Source of the DNA: Clostridium_AF sediminicola
Lineage (GTDB): Bacteria > Bacillota > Clostridia > Clostridiales > Clostridiaceae
NCBI RefSeq assembly: GCF_050402865.1
Contig: NZ_BAABMF010000022.1
Coordinates: 8,587-72,586, forward strand
Direction of reading: 5' to 3'
Length of the DNA stretch: 64,000 bases
This document shows, piece after piece, positions 54,617 through 63,025 of the stretch. The first letter of the stretch is position 1; each line of letters starts with the position of its first letter. The position numbers and the translations under genes were made by a program. The notes below the pieces were generated by a model. That model saw only the letters and a list, made by a program, of their open reading frames with translations. It did no database searches and was not told the origin of the DNA.

Positions 54617-54712
54617 ATAATAACAAATTGTTCGATTAATGTCAATAAAATGAAAAAAACATTCAAAAAAACATTTTGTTCGATTTACATTGAACAAAAC
54701 ATTCGATATAAT
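54617..54712. promoter_or_regulatory. Divergent promoters and operators of the prophage-like control region
   Basis: Leftward promoter: TTGACA (complement of 54640-54645), 17 bases, TATTAT (complement of 54617-54622). Rightward promoter: TTTACA (54684-54689), 17 bases, TATAAT (54707-54712). TTGTTCGA half-sites lie inside both: at 54628-54635 between the leftward boxes, and as TTTTGTTC...GAACAAAA (54675-54700) overlapping the rightward -35. CATTCGATA covers the rightward -10. This is the classic arrangement of a repressor-controlled switch. Confidence 0.8.
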
Positions 54713-54746
54713 TTATTTATACGAACAAGGGAGGTGTTGGAATGTT

Positions 54747-54935
54747 ATGAAAAATATGGTGTTTGTTCATTGCAGAGAAAGCAAAGGTTTTTCACAAGTG
54801 GAGCTGGCAGATGAACTAGGTATTTGTAAGGATTATGTGAATATGATTGAAAATAATAGAAGAAAACCAGGTCTTGCCTTAGCTAAAAAGATTGCAGATT
54901 TGTTCGGAACAACAGTAGACAATCTATTTTTTTAA
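54747..54935 (+). CDS. Small XRE-family regulator (Cro-like)
   Basis: ATG 54747 follows GGGAGGTG at 10 bases. The 62-aa product is a single helix-turn-helix domain (SQVELADELGICKDYVNMIENNRRKPG, AKKIADLFGTTVDNLFF). Being the first gene of the rightward transcript, it is likely the Cro-type antagonist of the repressor or an activator. Confidence 0.85.
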   Translation: MKNMVFVHCRESKGFSQVELADELGICKDYVNMIENNRRKPGLALAKKIADLFGTTVDNLFF

Positions 54936-55011
54936 CTTAATTAAGAATAAAACGTTCTGATAACGCACAAAAATATTCGAAGCACTAATTAAAATTTTAA
55001 TTTATCAATAT

Positions 55012-55110
55012 GAAAGAGATCGTTTAAGAATAACTCTTGCTAATTTCTTTGAAAAATGATTAAAGCCTCATATTTTCAAGGAAAAGCAAGTGTAATTCTT
55101 AAGCCGACTC
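55012..55110 (+). ncRNA. Structured leader RNA, copy 1
   Basis: The sequence starts GAAAGAGATCGTTTA and ends TTAAGCCGACTC. An outer stem pairs TTAAGAATAACTCTTGC (55024-55040) with GCAAGTGTAATTCTTAA (55086-55102), 15 of 17 positions. An inner arm pairs CTTTGAAAA with TTTTCAAGG around an ATGATTAAAGCCTCAT loop region. The same fold with changed base pairs is found at 60641-60742. It lies just before the ribosome site of a small-protein gene and is likely cis-regulatory. DUF2800/DUF2815 RNA motifs described for firmicute mobile elements are the closest known idea. Confidence 0.75.
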
Positions 55111-55126
55111 TGAAGGAGTTTTATAA

Positions 55127-55432
55127 ATGGATATTAACTTAAAAGTAAGATTAGAATCACCAGAGCTTTACGCAGCTCTATTGGCTTTAGCAGAAGCTTT
55201 ACCACTAGGAAGTCTTAGGGGGGACATTCCATTAAAAGTAGAAGAAGTAAAAGAAAAAGAAACAAAAATTGAAATCACCCTAGAAGATGTAAGAGAATTA
55301 CTAGCAAAGAAAGCTCAGGAAGGTAAACAAGTAAAGGTTAAGGAACTTATCAAAAGCTTTGGAGGAACTAAGTTGACTGATGTTGCCAAAGAAAACTATG
55401 GACAACTCATAAAAGCAGCAGAAGAAATATAG
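55127..55432 (+). CDS. Small hypothetical prophage protein
   Basis: The 101-aa protein has GGAG 8 bases before the ATG. The first part (ESPELYAALLALAEAL) is helical. The rest (ITLEDVRELLAKKAQEGKQVKVKELIKSFGGTKLTDV) resembles the rLin/Che-type helical tail found in small proteins of phage replication modules. It is flanked on both sides by versions of the structured RNA element. Function unknown. Confidence 0.65.
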   Translation: MDINLKVRLESPELYAALLALAEALPLGSLRGDIPLKVEEVKEKETKIEITLEDVRELLAKKAQEGKQVKVKELIKSFGGTKLTDVAKENYGQLIKAAEEI

Positions 55433-55433
55433 A

Positions 55434-55481
55434 GAGTCGGCTTAAGAATTAGTAGAAGTTATTCTTAAAGGATCTCTTTCC
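55434..55481 (-). ncRNA. Short inverted copy of the structured RNA element
   Basis: Read on the minus strand it is GGAAAGAGATCC, TTTAAGAATAACT, then AATTCTTAAGCCGACTC, i.e. the outer parts of the leader element without the inner arm. On the plus strand it forms its own hairpin (TTAAGAAT/ATTCTTAA) and is complementary to both ends of the leader at 55012-55110. It sits between the small gene and DUF2815. Confidence 0.7.
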
Positions 55482-55507
55482 TTAACTAAATAAAGGGAGT
55501 GATAAGT

Positions 55508-56032
55508 ATGACAAACAATTCAACAAAGGTGATAACAGGGAAAGTTAGATTTTCCTATGCAAATGTGTGGCAGCCAAAGTCAATAAATGGTGGGGATGAG
55601 AAGTATTCAGTATGTATTATTATACCTAAGTCAGATAAGGTAACTATAAGCAAGATTGGACAAGCTATTGAGTTAGCAAAAAAAGAAGGTGCCGCAAAGC
55701 TTACAACAGTGACACCAGAAAATCTCAAGCTGCCTATTCATGATGGGGATGCTGAAAGAGCTGAAGATGAAGCTTATGAAAATACTTACTATATTAATGC
55801 AAATAGCAATTTAAAACCTGGAATAGTAGATAGAAATCTTAAGGCAATTGTGGAAGAAAGTAAGTTTTACAGCGGATGTTATGGAAGGGCTAGCATTGTT
55901 TTTTATGCCTATAATTCTAATGGAAATACAGGAATAGCTTGCGCCCTTCATAATTTACAAAAGTTAGAAGAGGGAACTCAATTAAGTGGAAGAAGTAGAG
56001 CAGAAGATGATTTTGATGACTTCCTTGATTAA
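55508..56032 (+). CDS. DUF2815 family protein (phage ssDNA-binding-like)
   Basis: ATG 55508 follows GGGAG at 8 bases. The 174-aa protein (TKVITGKVRFSYANVWQPKS, YSVCIIIPKSDK, ending in an acidic EDDFDDFLD tail) fits DUF2815. An acidic C-terminal tail is typical of single-stranded-DNA-binding proteins, and the family regularly precedes a phage family A polymerase, as here. It probably works in phage DNA replication. Confidence 0.8.
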   Translation: MTNNSTKVITGKVRFSYANVWQPKSINGGDEKYSVCIIIPKSDKVTISKIGQAIELAKKEGAAKLTTVTPENLKLPIHDGDAERAEDEAYENTYYINANSNLKPGIVDRNLKAIVEESKFYSGCYGRASIVFYAYNSNGNTGIACALHNLQKLEEGTQLSGRSRAEDDFDDFLD

Positions 56033-56052
56033 TTATTAAAGGAGTTGATTTA

Positions 56053-58011
56053 GTGCCAATATTAACTATAGACATAGAAACCTATTCCAGCTTAGACCTC
56101 AGAAAATGTGGGGTTTATGCTTATACAGAAGCAGAGGATTTTGAAATTTTATTGTTTGCCTATGCCTTTGATGATGAAGATGTAAAGGTTGTTGACTTAA
56201 AAAGTGGAGAAAAAATTCCTCCTAAAGTAGTAAAGGCTTTAAGTGATATTAATATTATAAAAACAGCCTTTAATGCAAATTTCGAAAGAACCTGTTTATC
56301 AAAGTATTTTAATTTACCTATGCCACCGGAGCAGTGGAGGTGTACAGCTGTTCAGGCTTTAGTACTTGGACTTCCCTCTAGTTTGGATAATGTGGCTAAA
56401 ATTTTGAAATGTCATTATCAAAAAATGAAAGAAGGTAAGGCACTTATTAGGTATTTTTCAATGTCTTGCACTGCTACCAAATCAAACGGCATGAGAGAGA
56501 GAAACTTGCCAAAGGATAACAGAGAGAAATGGGATATTTATAAAAGATACTGTGTTTTAGATGTTGAGGTAGAAAGAAATATCCGTAGAAAACTAGAGAA
56601 TTACCCTATGCTAGAAAAACAATGGAAGCTTTGGCAGTTGGATCAAAGGATTAATGATTTTGGAGTTAAAGTGGACAAGGAATTGGTCCAAAACGCTATT
56701 AAATGTCATGGGGCTTATGAAGAAAAATTAATGAAAGAAGCTATTAATATCACAAAGCTTACAAACCCAAACAGTCCAGCACAATTGAAGGAATGGCTTG
56801 AAAAAACAGGTTTAAAGGTTGAGAGTTTATCAAAGACAAAGGTTAAGCAATTCCTTGAACAGGTGGAGGAAGGTCCTATTAAGAGGGTTTTGCAGCTTCG
56901 TCAGGAGTTATCAAAAACCTCTGTTAAAAAGTATGAAGCCATGGAAAGAGCTCTTTGTAAAGACCACCGTCTTAGAGGACTTATGAAGTTTTATGGTGCA
57001 AGTCGAACAGGAAGATGGGCAGGGAGATTAGTTCAAATTCATAATTTGCCTAGAAATAATATGAAAGATTTAGAATATGCCCGAAAGTTACTTAAGGCAG
57101 GAGATAATGAAATGCTAGAAATACTTTATCCTAGTGTGACAGATCTTTTGTCACAATTAATACGGACAGCTTTTATACCATCCTCTGGTTCAAGATTTAT
57201 TATTGTTGATTATAGTGCCATAGAAGCCAGAGTTATAGCTTGGCTTGCAGGTGAAAACTGGGTTATTGATACTTTCAAAAGCCATGGAAAGATTTATGAA
57301 ATGACTGCAAGTAAGATGTTCAATGTTCCAATGGAGCTTATTGTTAAGGGAAGAGAAGAGTATAAACTTAGGCAAAAGGGGAAAGTTGCAACCTTAGCCT
57401 GTGGTTATCAAGGGGGGAAAGGTGCTTTGATTGCTATGGGGGCTTTAAAGATGGGACTAAAAGAAGAGGAACTACCTGCAATTGTAACTGCTTGGAGAGA
57501 ATCTAATATTAATATAGTTAAGCTGTGGCGTCAGGTGGAAAAGGCTGCTATTACTGCAGTAAACCAAAAGAAAGTTGTAGCTATGCAATATGGACTTAGA
57601 TTTATTTATAAAAGAGGAATCCTTTTTATAAAACTTCCCTCTGGAAGAAGCCTCTCTTATTTAACCCCAAGAATCGAAAAAGACCCTAGTTTTAACAAAC
57701 TCAAACTCACCTATGAAGGTATAAATCAAAAAAGTAAGCAGTGGGGGCGGCTAAGTACTTATGGAGGAAAACTTGTTGAAAATATAGTACAAGCAATTGC
57801 TAGAGATTGCTTAGCTGAGTCATTAATTAGCCTAGAAAAAAGGGGATACAAAACTGTATTTCATGTACATGATGAGGTTATTTTAGATGTTCCTAATGGT
57901 TTTGGAAGTTTAGAAGAAGTAAAGAGCATTATGGAAAAACCTATGGAGTGGGCACCCTCACTTCCTTTGAGGGCTGAAGGATTTGAAACAGACTATTATA
58001 AGAAAGATTGA
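56053..58011 (+). CDS. Phage-type family A DNA polymerase
   Basis: The 652-aa protein starts at GTG after AAAGGAG. The N-terminal part is a 3'-5' exonuclease (LTIDIETYSSLDL, FNANFERTCL, YCVLDVEVERNI). The polymerase part has RTGRWAG, motif A VDYSAIEARVIAWLAG (about 385-400), motif B region KVATLACGYQGGKGA and motif C HVHDEVILDVP (about 604-614). It replicates the prophage-like element. It overlaps the next gene by one base (TGATG). Confidence 0.93.
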   Translation: MPILTIDIETYSSLDLRKCGVYAYTEAEDFEILLFAYAFDDEDVKVVDLKSGEKIPPKVVKALSDINIIKTAFNANFERTCLSKYFNLPMPPEQWRCTAVQALVLGLPSSLDNVAKILKCHYQKMKEGKALIRYFSMSCTATKSNGMRERNLPKDNREKWDIYKRYCVLDVEVERNIRRKLENYPMLEKQWKLWQLDQRINDFGVKVDKELVQNAIKCHGAYEEKLMKEAINITKLTNPNSPAQLKEWLEKTGLKVESLSKTKVKQFLEQVEEGPIKRVLQLRQELSKTSVKKYEAMERALCKDHRLRGLMKFYGASRTGRWAGRLVQIHNLPRNNMKDLEYARKLLKAGDNEMLEILYPSVTDLLSQLIRTAFIPSSGSRFIIVDYSAIEARVIAWLAGENWVIDTFKSHGKIYEMTASKMFNVPMELIVKGREEYKLRQKGKVATLACGYQGGKGALIAMGALKMGLKEEELPAIVTAWRESNINIVKLWRQVEKAAITAVNQKKVVAMQYGLRFIYKRGILFIKLPSGRSLSYLTPRIEKDPSFNKLKLTYEGINQKSKQWGRLSTYGGKLVENIVQAIARDCLAESLISLEKRGYKTVFHVHDEVILDVPNGFGSLEEVKSIMEKPMEWAPSLPLRAEGFETDYYKKD

Positions 58012-60380
58012 TGAAAATGAAAAATGATGGAACAATAGTTATCTCAACGGGGAGAAGTAGAAAAGAATTAAGCTGGAAAAATAAAAAGATTCTTTGGTCA
58101 GAGTTTCTTAAAAGGATTAGTAGAACTACTCGTACTTCAGAAACTTTTAAGGAATATTTAAAACTTCCAAAGAAGCAGCAGGATGAGATAAAAGATATTG
58201 GTGGATTTGTTGGAGGAGTTTTAAATGGCAGTAGAAGACGGGACACCTTAGTGAATAGGCAACTTATAACCCTTGATGCTGACTTTGTTAAGGGGGATTT
58301 GTGGGCATCTGTTGAAACCATTCTCTGCTGCGGAGCCGCCATGTATTCTACCCATAAGAATAGTAAGGACAATCCCCGTTTAAGATTAGTAATACCTTTA
58401 AAAAGAAAAGTAACTGCTGATGAATATGGAGCAATTTCAAGAAGAATTGCTGGAGATATTGGAATAGATTTTTTCGATGATACAACCTATGAACCTCATA
58501 GACTTATGTACTGGCCCTCCACCTCAAAGGATGGGGAATTTATATTTAAATATATTGATGAGCCTTGGTTAGATCCAGATAAGGTATTAGCTAGATACAA
58601 GGATTGGAAAGAACAGACCTATTGGCCCCAGTCATCTAGAACCATGATTAAAAGAATGAAACTTGCAGATAAACAAGGAAATCCAAAAGAAAAAAAAGGT
58701 GTGGTGGGAGCATTTTGTCGCAGCTATTCCATACCTGAAGTTATAGATGCATATTTGAAAAATATTTATGCTCCTTGTGAGGATCCTACAAGATATTCAT
58801 ATATTAAAGGAACTTCCTCAGGTGGACTTATTATTTATGAGGAAGGGGATTTTGCTTATTCTCATCATGGAACTGATCCCGCAAATGGAAGACTTTGCAA
58901 TGCCTTTGATCTTGTTAGGATTCATAAATTTGCGGAGCTTGATATAACTGCAAAGGAAGAGACTCCAGTTAATAAGCTTCCCTCTTATAAAGCCATGATT
59001 GATTTAGCTTTATCTGATAATAAAGTAAAAATGACACTTGGAAAAGAACAGTTAAACATTGCTGAAGAGGATTTTAAGGAAAATGAAATGGAGTGGCTCT
59101 TGGAACTTAAAAGAGATCAAAAGGGTAATATTGTGGGAAGTGCCCCTAATGTTATTTTGATTCTCCAAAATGACTCAGCCCTTAAAGGAAAAATTGGCAT
59201 TAATGATTTTATTCATAGGATTGCTATAAAAGATGATTTGCCTTGGAGAAAGATGGAGAGAGGTGAATATTGGAGGGATTCTGACGAAGCTAGTCTTAGA
59301 AATTATCTTTTTGCTGTTTATGGAATCAAAGGAGCTAATGTGATAAATGATGCCTTCAGTGAAGTTGCTGATAAGAATGCCTTTCATCCTATTAAAGAAT
59401 ATTTGGCGAATCTTCAGTGGGATGGGAAAGAAAGACTTGAAACAATTATGATTGATTACCTTGGGGCAGTAGATAGTCCATGTGTGAGAGCATTTACAAG
59501 AAAGATATTCCTAGCGGCGGTAACTAGAATTTACAGACCTGGAGAAAAGTTTGATTACATTGTTGTTCTTGTTGGAAAGCAAGGGATAGGTAAAAGCCAA
59601 ATAATTAAAAAGATTGGAAAGGAGTGGCACTCTGATTCCTTAATAACTGTAAAAGGTAAAGAAGCTTATGAGCAGCTTCAAGGAGCTTGGATTTTAGAAA
59701 TGGCTGAGCTTAATGCCACAAAGAAAGCAGATGTTGAGGCTGTTAAGCACTTTATTTCTAAATCAGAGGATACTTTTAGGGTAGCTTATGGGCGGTATAA
59801 TGAAACATTTAAAAGACAATGTGTATTCTTCGGAACTACCAATGATTACGATTTTCTAAATGATCCAACAGGTAATAGAAGATTTTTACCTATTACAGTT
59901 GAAGGTGGAGGCACTAAAGATATTTGGACTGATTTAACAGAAAAAGAAGTAGATCAGATATGGGCAGAAGCTAAGTTCTATTTTGAAAAAGGAGAAACCA
60001 TAGCTCTTTCAAAGAATATTGAAAGGGGAGCAAGTGAATTACAGAATGCTCATACCCAGGAAAACCCTATTGCTGAGAGCATAAGATTTTACTTAGAAAC
60101 CTTGGTGCCACCTGATTGGTATGATATGGATATTAGTCAAAGAAGAACCTATTTGCATATGTCATTAGGGCAAAACAAACCATCAGATGCAGTTAAGATT
60201 AATAAAGTATGTGCTCAAATGGTTTGGGAGGAATGTTTCCAGAAAGATATCTCTATGATGACTAGATATGATGCAAAGGAGATTAATAATATTATCCAAA
60301 ATACCCCTGGTTGGAGAAGGGTTAATTCACTAAGGTTTAATAATAATTATGGAACCCAAAGAGGTTTCCGTAGAATTTAA
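58011..60380 (+). CDS. VapE-like virulence-associated helicase (superfamily 3 type ATPase)
   Basis: ATG 58011 overlaps the polymerase stop. The 789-aa protein has a primase-polymerase-like N-terminal part (LITLDADFVKGDLW, HKNSKDNPRLRLVIPL) and a VapE ATPase domain with Walker A VGKQGIGKSQIIKKI (about residue 521). ILEMAELNATKKADVEAVKHFISK supplies Walker B, and FFGTTNDYDFLNDPTGNRRFLPI the sensor. It is probably the replicative primase-helicase of the module. Confidence 0.9.
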   Translation: MKMKNDGTIVISTGRSRKELSWKNKKILWSEFLKRISRTTRTSETFKEYLKLPKKQQDEIKDIGGFVGGVLNGSRRRDTLVNRQLITLDADFVKGDLWASVETILCCGAAMYSTHKNSKDNPRLRLVIPLKRKVTADEYGAISRRIAGDIGIDFFDDTTYEPHRLMYWPSTSKDGEFIFKYIDEPWLDPDKVLARYKDWKEQTYWPQSSRTMIKRMKLADKQGNPKEKKGVVGAFCRSYSIPEVIDAYLKNIYAPCEDPTRYSYIKGTSSGGLIIYEEGDFAYSHHGTDPANGRLCNAFDLVRIHKFAELDITAKEETPVNKLPSYKAMIDLALSDNKVKMTLGKEQLNIAEEDFKENEMEWLLELKRDQKGNIVGSAPNVILILQNDSALKGKIGINDFIHRIAIKDDLPWRKMERGEYWRDSDEASLRNYLFAVYGIKGANVINDAFSEVADKNAFHPIKEYLANLQWDGKERLETIMIDYLGAVDSPCVRAFTRKIFLAAVTRIYRPGEKFDYIVVLVGKQGIGKSQIIKKIGKEWHSDSLITVKGKEAYEQLQGAWILEMAELNATKKADVEAVKHFISKSEDTFRVAYGRYNETFKRQCVFFGTTNDYDFLNDPTGNRRFLPITVEGGGTKDIWTDLTEKEVDQIWAEAKFYFEKGETIALSKNIERGASELQNAHTQENPIAESIRFYLETLVPPDWYDMDISQRRTYLHMSLGQNKPSDAVKINKVCAQMVWEECFQKDISMMTRYDAKEINNIIQNTPGWRRVNSLRFNNNYGTQRGFRRI

Positions 60381-60640
60381 TATAAATCAAATTTCGCAGT
60401 AGAATCTGTATATGTAAGCATGCAATCATAAGGTTTCAGTAGCGTTTACAGGGTGAAGTCGCTATTTTACTGGGGTATATGCTTTGTAAACAATGGAAAC
60501 AGGGATTTTGCTTATAGGGGAATTAGGGTGGTAGCTATATTGATTAATCACCTATATACCCTATATCAATATAATAAGAAAATAGAAATTTATATGCTTA
60601 CATGTAGACAAACCTACTGAGACTTAATTTAAGGATATAT
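60381..60640 (+). other. Gap between the VapE-like gene and leader RNA 2
   Basis: About 260 bases without a supported gene. One frame is open for a stretch but has no start or ribosome site. ATATTGAT and ATCAATAT near 60536-60572 could pair. Its role is unknown. Confidence 0.4.
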
Positions 60641-60742
60641 GGAAAGAGATCGTTTATCAATAATTCCTACTATATTCTTTCAAAAAATGATAAATGCCTC
60701 ATATTTTTGAAAGAAAAGTAGGTCTAATTGTTAAGCCGACTC
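60641..60742 (+). ncRNA. Structured leader RNA, copy 2
   Basis: GGAAAGAGATCGTTTA at the 5' end and TTAAGCCGACTC at the 3' end are the same as in copy 1. The outer stem is TCAATAA...CCTAC with GTAGG...TAATTGTTA, and the inner stem TTCTTTCAAAAA with TTTTTGAAAGAA; these pairs differ from copy 1 but still match. The ATGATaAAtGCCTCATAT loop is conserved. It ends 3 bases before the GGAGGAGG site of the ATPase gene. Confidence 0.78.
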
Positions 60743-60755
60743 GGAGGAGGAGTAT

Positions 60756-62777
60756 ATGAATAAAATTATTAAGTTAAAGGAATTACATTTAAAGAATTTT
60801 AAGGGAATGAAGAAGTTTAGTATTTATTTTGGAGAGACTACAGATGTATATGGTGAGAATGCTTCTGGTAAAACTACAATATTTGATGCCTTTACCTGGA
60901 TTTTCTTTGACAAAGATAGCAGAGATAGAAAAGATTTTTCTATTAAAACCTATGATAGGAATGGGGTGGTGCTTCCTGGGCTGAATCATGAAGTTGAAGT
61001 AGTTCTCTCTGTTAATGAAAAAGAATTAAAACTAAAAAAGGTTTATAGAGAAAAATGGACCAAGAAACGAGGGCAAGCTACCAAAACCCTAACAGGGCAT
61101 ATTACAGAATATATAGTAAATGATCTACCAGTGCAAAAGAAAGAGTATACAGAAACTGTAAATTCCTTGGTTCCAGAGAATATTTTCAAGCTCATTACAA
61201 ATCCACTGTATTTTAATAATAGCCTTAGCTGGAAAAAAAGAAGAGAGATTTTGCTTACTGTGGTCGGGGATCTTTCTCTCACTGAAGTGATTAATTCAAA
61301 CAGAGAGTTAAAAGGGTTTTCAGATTTAATAGGAGATAAATCCCTGGAAGATTTCCAAAAAACATTAGCAATTAGGAAAAAGAAATTAAACGAAGAAATT
61401 AAGTCAATTCCCTTTAGACTAGATGAATTAAATAACTCAATTCAGCATATCCCTCAAATGAATTTTGTGGAAATAGAAAAGAGAAAGAATATTCTAAGCA
61501 GGGAAGTTGAGGCTATAGATAAAAAATTAGATGGACTTACAAAAGACTATTTAGAAATAGATAAAAATGTGGAGGCTTTATATTCAAAAAAAGATAGATT
61601 GAGAGAAATAAAAGGTGAGTACCTCCAAAGATCTAGAGAACCCAAATTACATCTGCAGCAGCAGATATTCAATATGGAGCAGCAAATCTTAGAGATTAAT
61701 TTTGGAATAAAAATTAAAACACAAAACCTTCAAAGGATAAAAACAGAAAAAAGTAACCTTACTCTAAAAGTTCAAGATCTAAGAGAAGAATGGTTTAACT
61801 TAGAAAAAAAAACACTAGAGTTCGAAGAAAATGATTTTGTTTGTCCAACTTGTGGGAGAGAATTACCTAAAAATAGTATAGAAGATAAAAAAGCAGAAAT
61901 GCAGAGCAATTTTAAGAGAGATAAGAAAAGTAAATTAAATAATATTAATGAGGAAGGTAAAAACCTCACTAAAAAGCTTAATAATATGAATGATGAAGAG
62001 GAAAGATTAGAAAAGGTTATAGAGGGGCTAAATAGAGAAAAACAATCGCTACAAGAGGAATTAATCCTATTGAAAGAGGAATATGAAAACTTCACTATAG
62101 CTCAATTTGAAGAAACAGATGAATACAAAAAACTTAAAGAAGAAATAAATCAGCTTCAGCAGGTACAAGTCATATGTGATGAGGATGAGATAAATAAATT
62201 GAAAAGGGAAAGAAAGGAAAAAAGCGATGAGCTGGACAAGCTTAAAAATTCTCTAGGGTTAAAAACTCAATACGAGAAAGCGGAAATAAGGATGGGAGAA
62301 TTAAGGGATAGAGAAAAAGAATTGGGCAATTTCATAGCAGAATTGGAAAGAAAAGAATTCTTATGTGAAAAATTCATTCGAACAAAAGTAGACTTGCTGG
62401 AAGAGAGAATAAACAGTAAATTCTCTAGAGTGAAATTCAAGCTTTTTAACACCCTTGTCAATGGGGCACTTGAAGAATGCTGTGATACTTTAATTGATGG
62501 AGTTCCCTATGAAGATGCCAACAATGCAGCCAAATTCAACGGAGGCATGGATATAATAAACACCTTAACAAAACACTTCAAAGTAAGCGCACCAATATTT
62601 ATTGATAATAGAGAAAGTATAAACAGAATAGTTGAAAGCAAAAGCCAGATAGTGAATTTGAGGGTAAGTAATGACTCTGTATTAGTGGTTGATGTGGATG
62701 AGATTGGGGATGATGTTGTTAGAGATGATGAGTTTCAGGAATATAAAGATGTGATTGGGGAAGGACCAGGGTTTTGA
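60756..62777 (+). CDS. SMC/Rad50-like ATPase with zinc hook
   Basis: The 673-aa protein has an N-terminal ATPase half (LHLKNFKGMKKFSIYFGE, Walker A YGENASGKTTIFDAF at about 31-44). A long coiled coil follows with a central CPTCGRELP zinc-hook motif (about 363-371; second Cys pair is formed on dimerisation). The C-terminal half has CCDTLIDGVPYEDANNAAKFNGGMDIINTL and a Walker-B-like APIFIDNRESI. Such ATPases act in phage recombination or DNA end processing. The nuclease partner is not next to it. Confidence 0.85.
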   Translation: MNKIIKLKELHLKNFKGMKKFSIYFGETTDVYGENASGKTTIFDAFTWIFFDKDSRDRKDFSIKTYDRNGVVLPGLNHEVEVVLSVNEKELKLKKVYREKWTKKRGQATKTLTGHITEYIVNDLPVQKKEYTETVNSLVPENIFKLITNPLYFNNSLSWKKRREILLTVVGDLSLTEVINSNRELKGFSDLIGDKSLEDFQKTLAIRKKKLNEEIKSIPFRLDELNNSIQHIPQMNFVEIEKRKNILSREVEAIDKKLDGLTKDYLEIDKNVEALYSKKDRLREIKGEYLQRSREPKLHLQQQIFNMEQQILEINFGIKIKTQNLQRIKTEKSNLTLKVQDLREEWFNLEKKTLEFEENDFVCPTCGRELPKNSIEDKKAEMQSNFKRDKKSKLNNINEEGKNLTKKLNNMNDEEERLEKVIEGLNREKQSLQEELILLKEEYENFTIAQFEETDEYKKLKEEINQLQQVQVICDEDEINKLKRERKEKSDELDKLKNSLGLKTQYEKAEIRMGELRDREKELGNFIAELERKEFLCEKFIRTKVDLLEERINSKFSRVKFKLFNTLVNGALEECCDTLIDGVPYEDANNAAKFNGGMDIINTLTKHFKVSAPIFIDNRESINRIVESKSQIVNLRVSNDSVLVVDVDEIGDDVVRDDEFQEYKDVIGEGPGF

Positions 62778-62813
62778 TTTAGTTGTAAGTTGTAAGTTGA
62801 TAGAGTAGTTTAC

Positions 62814-63006
62814 AGTTGACGGTTTACAGTTTACAGTAAAGGACACCTTTTCGCTTATGCGAAAGCTTTTAATTAAGTTTTTATCATCTTCGATGATGGA
62901 ACAATGTTCTTTTACTCCGTAAAAGAATAATTTAATCTTTTATATAAATTAAAAGCTTTCACGTTAGTGAAAGGTATCAATAACTGTCAACTGAAAACTG
63001 TCAACT
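62814..63006. repeat. MITE-like palindromic element
   Basis: Terminal repeats of 24 bases at 62814-62837 and 62983-63006 match at 20 positions (left starts AGTTGACGGTTTACAG; right ends CTGTCAACT). Inside are hairpins CTTTTCGC/GCGAAAG, ATCATC/GATGAT, TTCTTTTAC/GTAAAAGAA and CTTTCAC/GTGAAAG, and AAAGCTTTTAATT/AATTAAAAGCTTT as a longer pair. No coding capacity. It separates the ATPase from the sigma factor gene. Confidence 0.6.
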
Positions 63007-63025
63007 GAAAAAAGGGGTGATAATA

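Noticed and set aside
57941..58372. Minus-strand 143-codon frame across the polymerase/VapE junction
   Set aside because: It crosses two well-supported genes in antisense and has no domain or ribosome site.
60381..60640. Possible small gene between the VapE-like gene and the second leader RNA
   Set aside because: One frame stays open for about 60 codons but lacks a start codon with a ribosome site and resembles nothing.
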